NCBI GenBank assembly: GCA_913773825.1
Contig: CAJYHH010001218.1
Span: 1 to 8,479, forward strand
DNA: 8,479 nucleotides
Direction: 5' to 3'
Source: Candidatus Sericytochromatia bacterium
Lineage (GTDB): Bacteria; Cyanobacteriota; Sericytochromatia; UBA7694
Under the pieces are notes generated by a model. It made no database searches and had not been told where the DNA came from. It saw only the letters and a program-made list of their open reading frames with translations. Both the position numbers and the translations under genes were made by a program. Of this stretch, positions 5,731 to 8,479 are shown piece by piece. Every line of letters begins with the position of its first letter. Positions within the stretch are counted from its first letter, which is position 1.

Positions 5731-6546
5731 ATGAGTAAATCTGATGTTCTGACAGACAAGCTCTGGGTCAGATTGTTGTTTACTTATCCAGCGCTGACAC
5801 CCGTGGTTTGGGGCGTCAGCGCGGTGCTGTGTACGCTATTGCTGTTCTGGGCAGGCTTACGCTTTATTCCCGCTAGTTTTCCACACTGGCTGGCTCTGGG
5901 CCTGATGCTGCTGGCTGCCTGGCTGAACCAGCTGATTGAGCGTAAAGTCTATACACCCCTCTCACGCTTATATGAGGGCGGCTGGATGCCCAGCTTTCAG
6001 CGGACCTTGCTGACGATGGGGTTATTTGCGCTGATGGCCGTGTCGGGTTATGTGCTCTGGGTTCAGTTTTATCTGGGACTGATTCTGTTTTTGGGGCTAT
6101 TGTTTTATGCCTGGCGCTTTTTACCCCGCTCAAAAGGGCGACAGAGCCTAGCTGCTGCCTTTAATGAACTGGTTCATTCTCTTAAACGCATTGAGGCTCC
6201 TGGCATTCGCCAGGCCGAAAAAGTCTGCCTCTGGGCCTGTTTGCTGATTCTGCTTTGTACAGGGGCAGCTCTGCTCGATAAAGCTGTCACAACCGGCCAC
6301 CCGATTTATCAGGTGCGCCTACTCGGTAAAGAAATCCGCACAGGTGGCAAAGGCAGCCGCTCTTATAACCTGACGCTGTCTGGCTGGGGACGTACCAAGC
6401 GCATCATTCATCTGCGGGTCAGCGAAGCTGAGTTTAATCGCTTAATCCCAGCCGCTGATTATAACATGCAGACTCGCAGAGGTCTGTTTGGCACAGAACG
6501 TCTGGAGAGCTTCAGTATTCGCCCCAGTCCAGACGCTCAGAATTAG
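5731..6546 (+). CDS. Integral membrane protein of unknown function with a soluble C-terminal domain
   Basis: No family recognised. The 271-residue protein has five likely transmembrane helices at about residues 23-42, 51-68, 92-110, 112-130 and 164-183. A basic loop (RFLPRSKGRQ) follows helix four. Residues 190-271 are hydrophilic and strand-rich (YQVRLLGKEI, YNLTLSGWG, RIIHLRVSE), with a GLFGTERL motif near the end. This tail resembles the small beta-rich tails seen in many uncharacterised bacterial inner-membrane proteins. There is no signal peptide; the first helix probably acts as the insertion signal. GGGAAG lies six bases before the ATG. It diverges from truA and its stop lies six bases from the convergent hydrolase gene. 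No catalytic motif is visible. Confidence 0.85.
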   Translation: MSKSDVLTDKLWVRLLFTYPALTPVVWGVSAVLCTLLLFWAGLRFIPASFPHWLALGLMLLAAWLNQLIERKVYTPLSRLYEGGWMPSFQRTLLTMGLFALMAVSGYVLWVQFYLGLILFLGLLFYAWRFLPRSKGRQSLAAAFNELVHSLKRIEAPGIRQAEKVCLWACLLILLCTGAALLDKAVTTGHPIYQVRLLGKEIRTGGKGSRSYNLTLSGWGRTKRIIHLRVSEAEFNRLIPAADYNMQTRRGLFGTERLESFSIRPSPDAQN

Positions 6547-6554
6547 AGCGTTTT
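6533..6554 (+). terminator. Possible terminator embedded in the membrane-protein stop region
   Basis: ACGCTC (6533-6538) and GAGCGT (6546-6551) form a six-base-pair stem with a seven-base loop containing most of the stop codon, followed by TTTT (6551-6554). The T-run is short. It is the only candidate separating this gene from the convergent hydrolase gene. Confidence 0.4.
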
Positions 6555-7572
6555 AAGGCTTTGTCAAAAACTGCTGTAAAGGTGGCCAAAAGCGCTCGTA
6601 GGCTTCAATATGCGGCAGATGGCCAACATTATCCAATTCATAAAGTTGGGCTTGAGGGATAAACCAGGCAGCCTGACGACCCAACTGAGGATAATTACCC
6701 AGCTTGGCTTTTAAGTCTTCAGATGCTCGATCTTTGCCTGGAGCGGTGCGATCCCGCTGGCCAATGATCAGCAGGGTCGGCATCTTGAGTTCGCCGAAGT
6801 CCTGCACCACGGGCTGAGTAAACAACATCTCCTGAGTTAAAGCAGAATTCCAGGCTACACGCGGGTAATCAGGACTTAATGTCCAGCCAGCTAAAGGCAA
6901 AAGCCATTGCTCATATTCGGGCTTCCATTCACCACCATAATAATTGTCGATCTGGTATTTTTTCAGGCTGTCGTAAGTCTGTTTCAGTTCGCCAGCATAA
7001 GCCGCATCCACTGTGGCATAAGGGACGCCTTTGCCCTGCCAGTCTTCTAAACCAATCGGATTGAGTAAGACCAGCTTTTCAACCCGCTCAGGCTCCATCA
7101 GGCTCAGGCGGGCAGCCAGCATCCCACCCATTGAGTGGCCTAGCATTGCAAACTTCTCGACTCCCAGGCTGTCTAATAAGTCACGCGTCTGGCTGGCCAG
7201 CAGGGCAAAGCTGTACTGATAATGTTCGGGTTTGCTGGATTTGCCAAAGCCAATCTGATCGGGCATAATCACCCGCCAGCCCTGGCTGCTGAGATCTTTA
7301 GCCAGACGCTCCCAATAAGCCCCATTAAAGTTTTTGCCGTGCAGTAAGACTATACTTTTGCCATTGGGCTTTTCGGGTTTGAGGTCCATATACGCCATTT
7401 TGAGCTTCTGCTGCTGGCTGGTCAACTCACGATAATTCACTTCAAAGGGATAAGCATAGCCATCAAGCGTTTGGTTATAGGGTTTCAGTTCAGCTGGTGC
7501 AGCCAGTGCTAAAGCTGTAAAAGGATTTGTCAGGCTTAGTGTTAAAGTCAGAAACAAAGCAAGTTTGCTCAT
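6553..7572 (-). CDS. Exported alpha/beta-fold hydrolase
   Basis: Probably a periplasmic or secreted esterase/lipase-like hydrolase; the substrate is not evident. From the ATG at 7572 it is 339 residues. The first 24 are a signal peptide (MSKLALFL, then a long hydrophobic run, cleavage likely after ALA). The alpha/beta-hydrolase landmarks are complete: the oxyanion-hole motif LLHGKNF (His79-Gly80), DQIGFGKSS, nucleophile Ser147 in GHSMGG, acid Asp274 in GQRDRTAP, and His318 in NVGHLPH. An insert between about 175 and 250, rich in Tyr and Trp, is the probable lid or cap domain and would set specificity. The frame extends to an ATG at 7605, but GGGGAG seven bases before 7572 and the resulting clean signal peptide decide for the shorter start. 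The gene points away from the CRISPR leader and converges with the membrane protein. Confidence 0.93.
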   Translation of the reverse strand: MSKLALFLTLTLSLTNPFTALALAAPAELKPYNQTLDGYAYPFEVNYRELTSQQQKLKMAYMDLKPEKPNGKSIVLLHGKNFNGAYWERLAKDLSSQGWRVIMPDQIGFGKSSKPEHYQYSFALLASQTRDLLDSLGVEKFAMLGHSMGGMLAARLSLMEPERVEKLVLLNPIGLEDWQGKGVPYATVDAAYAGELKQTYDSLKKYQIDNYYGGEWKPEYEQWLLPLAGWTLSPDYPRVAWNSALTQEMLFTQPVVQDFGELKMPTLLIIGQRDRTAPGKDRASEDLKAKLGNYPQLGRQAAWFIPQAQLYELDNVGHLPHIEAYERFWPPLQQFLTKP

Positions 7573-7900
7573 GGTGATTCTCCCCAAAGCAGATATTTTC
7601 AGCATAACAGCTGCTTGAGTTTAGGGGATCTGGATTAAACAAATTGGGGATAGGCTAACTTTTTTCTCTAAGTTATGATGTTGATGAACACAGTTGATAA
7701 GTTTTACCTTTAGGAAATTGCATTTGGTAGATTTTAAATGTATAGGATAACCCCTATCTTATATGTTTTTAAAACTCCGCATATTAACTGGGTTTGTGGA
7801 CCTTGAAAACTAAATACTTTTTGGGTATGATGCGTTGTGTTATCCGGTAGCTTTTTTGTGGTCCTATTTTTTGAGGCTAATCCTAGGTTCTAGGGGAAGT
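7573..7900 (+). promoter_or_regulatory. CRISPR leader region and hydrolase upstream gap
   Basis: This 328-base AT-rich stretch holds no gene. Its left part must contain the signals of the minus-strand hydrolase, but I see no clear promoter for it. Its right part is the CRISPR leader: the repeats read with the type I-E handle (ATGAACCG) at their 3' end on the plus strand, so the leader lies to the left. It has the array promoter, a 5-bp hairpin CCTAG-GTT-CTAGG (7882-7894), and GGGGAA (7893-7898) directly before the first repeat. A GGATAAC (7745-7751) and its inverse GTTATCC (7839-7845) flank the promoter. No convincing IHF consensus was found near the junction. Confidence 0.75.
7803..7831 (+). 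promoter_or_regulatory. Promoter of the CRISPR array
   Basis: TTGAAA (7803-7808, five of six) and TATGAT (7826-7831, five of six) are separated by exactly 17 bases. Transcription would begin near 7838, about 63 bases before the first repeat, and read into the array. Position and orientation agree with the strand deduced from the repeat. Confidence 0.75.
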
Positions 7901-8479
7901 CTGTTCCCCACGCTCGTGGGGATGAACCGATTTAGACGCCACCGCTGACGCCTCATATCGGCTGTTCCCCACGCTCGTGGGGATGAACCGGGATAAAACA
8001 CGCATCCTAACCATCCCCCTCACTGTTCCCCACGCTCGTGGGGATGAACCGACATCATTCGCGCAGTCCGTGACCTGCCCAAGCTGTTCCCCACGCTCGT
8101 GGGGATGAACCGACACCACCCGCGCAAGCGGGTTTACTTGGGGACTGTTCCCCACGCTCGTGGGGATGAACCGCGGCCGTAATTCCGTTTTCGATTAGAA
8201 TGTCCTGTTCCCCACGCTCGTGGGGATGAACCGCGGTGGATAAGGCCAATTTACGCGCCGATACCCTGTTCCCCACGCTCGTGGGGATGAACCGCGTTTC
8301 ATTCACATGCAGCATGGCCCGATTAACTGTTCCCCACGCTCGTGGGGATGAACCGCCAGGTAAAACAGTTTTTGTCAGAAACGAAAACTGTTCCCCACGC
8401 TCGTGGGGATGAACCGTTAGCTTTCACCTTCCAGGTGCTATGTTCGCTCTGTTCCCCACGCTCGTGGGGATGAACCGAA
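7901..8479 (+). CRISPR. Type I-E CRISPR array, leader-proximal end, 10 repeats, continuing past window
   Basis: Ten identical 29-base repeats start at 7901, 7962, 8023, 8084, 8145, 8205, 8266, 8327, 8388 and 8449. Each begins CTGTTCCCCACG and ends GGGGATGAACCG. Nine complete spacers are 32 bases long, except spacer 5 (8174-8204) with 31; a tenth begins at 8478. The repeat folds into a CCCCAC-GCTC-GTGGGG hairpin and closely resembles the type I-E repeats of enterobacteria and actinobacteria. By that analogy, a Cas6e-type nuclease would cut after the hairpin to leave an eight-base ATGAACCG handle 5' of each spacer. No repeat is degenerate, consistent with the young, leader-proximal end. Spacer targets cannot be named from sequence alone. 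No cas gene is in the window. Confidence 0.98.

Noticed and set aside
7573..7605. Upstream ATG adding 11 residues to the exported hydrolase
   Set aside because: No ribosome-binding site precedes it, whereas GGGGAG sits seven bases before the ATG at 7572 and yields a clean signal peptide.
7883..8315. Two minus-strand open frames of 86-90 codons with repeated HPHERGEQ and SPRAWGT segments
   Set aside because: They are translations of the antisense strand of the CRISPR repeats and spacers; the repeated peptides come from the repeat unit and there is no independent coding evidence.

Overview
The window looks like an ordinary stretch of a Gram-negative-type bacterial chromosome (roughly half GC, by eye) that runs at its right end into a type I-E CRISPR array. 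Evidence for the organism is thin. The L28 protein has a core (NLQ-KR-W-PEEKRWV-LR-STK--KTI) that resembles cyanobacterial L28 more than E. coli L28, so a cyanobacterial-lineage bacterium, possibly a non-photosynthetic branch, is a tentative guess. Several proteins carry Sec signal peptides. No mobile-element genes, tRNA or rRNA were recognised.

Layout. (1) Positions 1-1265, minus strand: an aldehyde dehydrogenase cut off by the window edge. (2) 1432-2619, plus strand: two adjacent genes for secreted, cysteine-paired paralogues of unknown function; the second has its own good sigma70-type promoter. (3) 2856-3809, plus: an unrecognised 317-residue protein with a possible alpha/beta-hydrolase-like layout. 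(4) 4066-4500, plus: rpmB-rpmG (ribosomal proteins L28 and L33), with a strong promoter in front and a clear intrinsic terminator behind. (5) 4563-4750: a short non-coding stretch packed with hairpins, ending on the stop codon of truA. (6) 4748-5587, minus: truA, tRNA pseudouridine synthase, preceded by a G-rich tract. (7) 5731-6546, plus: a five-helix membrane protein of unknown function. (8) 6553-7572, minus: an exported alpha/beta hydrolase with a complete Ser-Asp-His triad. (9) 7573-7900: AT-rich CRISPR leader with a promoter. (10) 7901 to the end: ten identical 29-base repeats with nine complete spacers, continuing past the window.

The genes do not form one pathway. Clear units are the rpmB-rpmG operon, the tandem secreted pair, and leader plus array. 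No cas gene lies on the leader side of the array within this window, so the Cas proteins must be encoded beyond the right edge or elsewhere. No complete new system could be shown. The points most worth a second look are: spacer 8, whose RNA can fold almost entirely onto itself and the next repeat; an inverted repeat spanning the leader-repeat junction; the secreted paralogue pair; the 317-residue protein; and the hairpin cluster between rpmG and truA.
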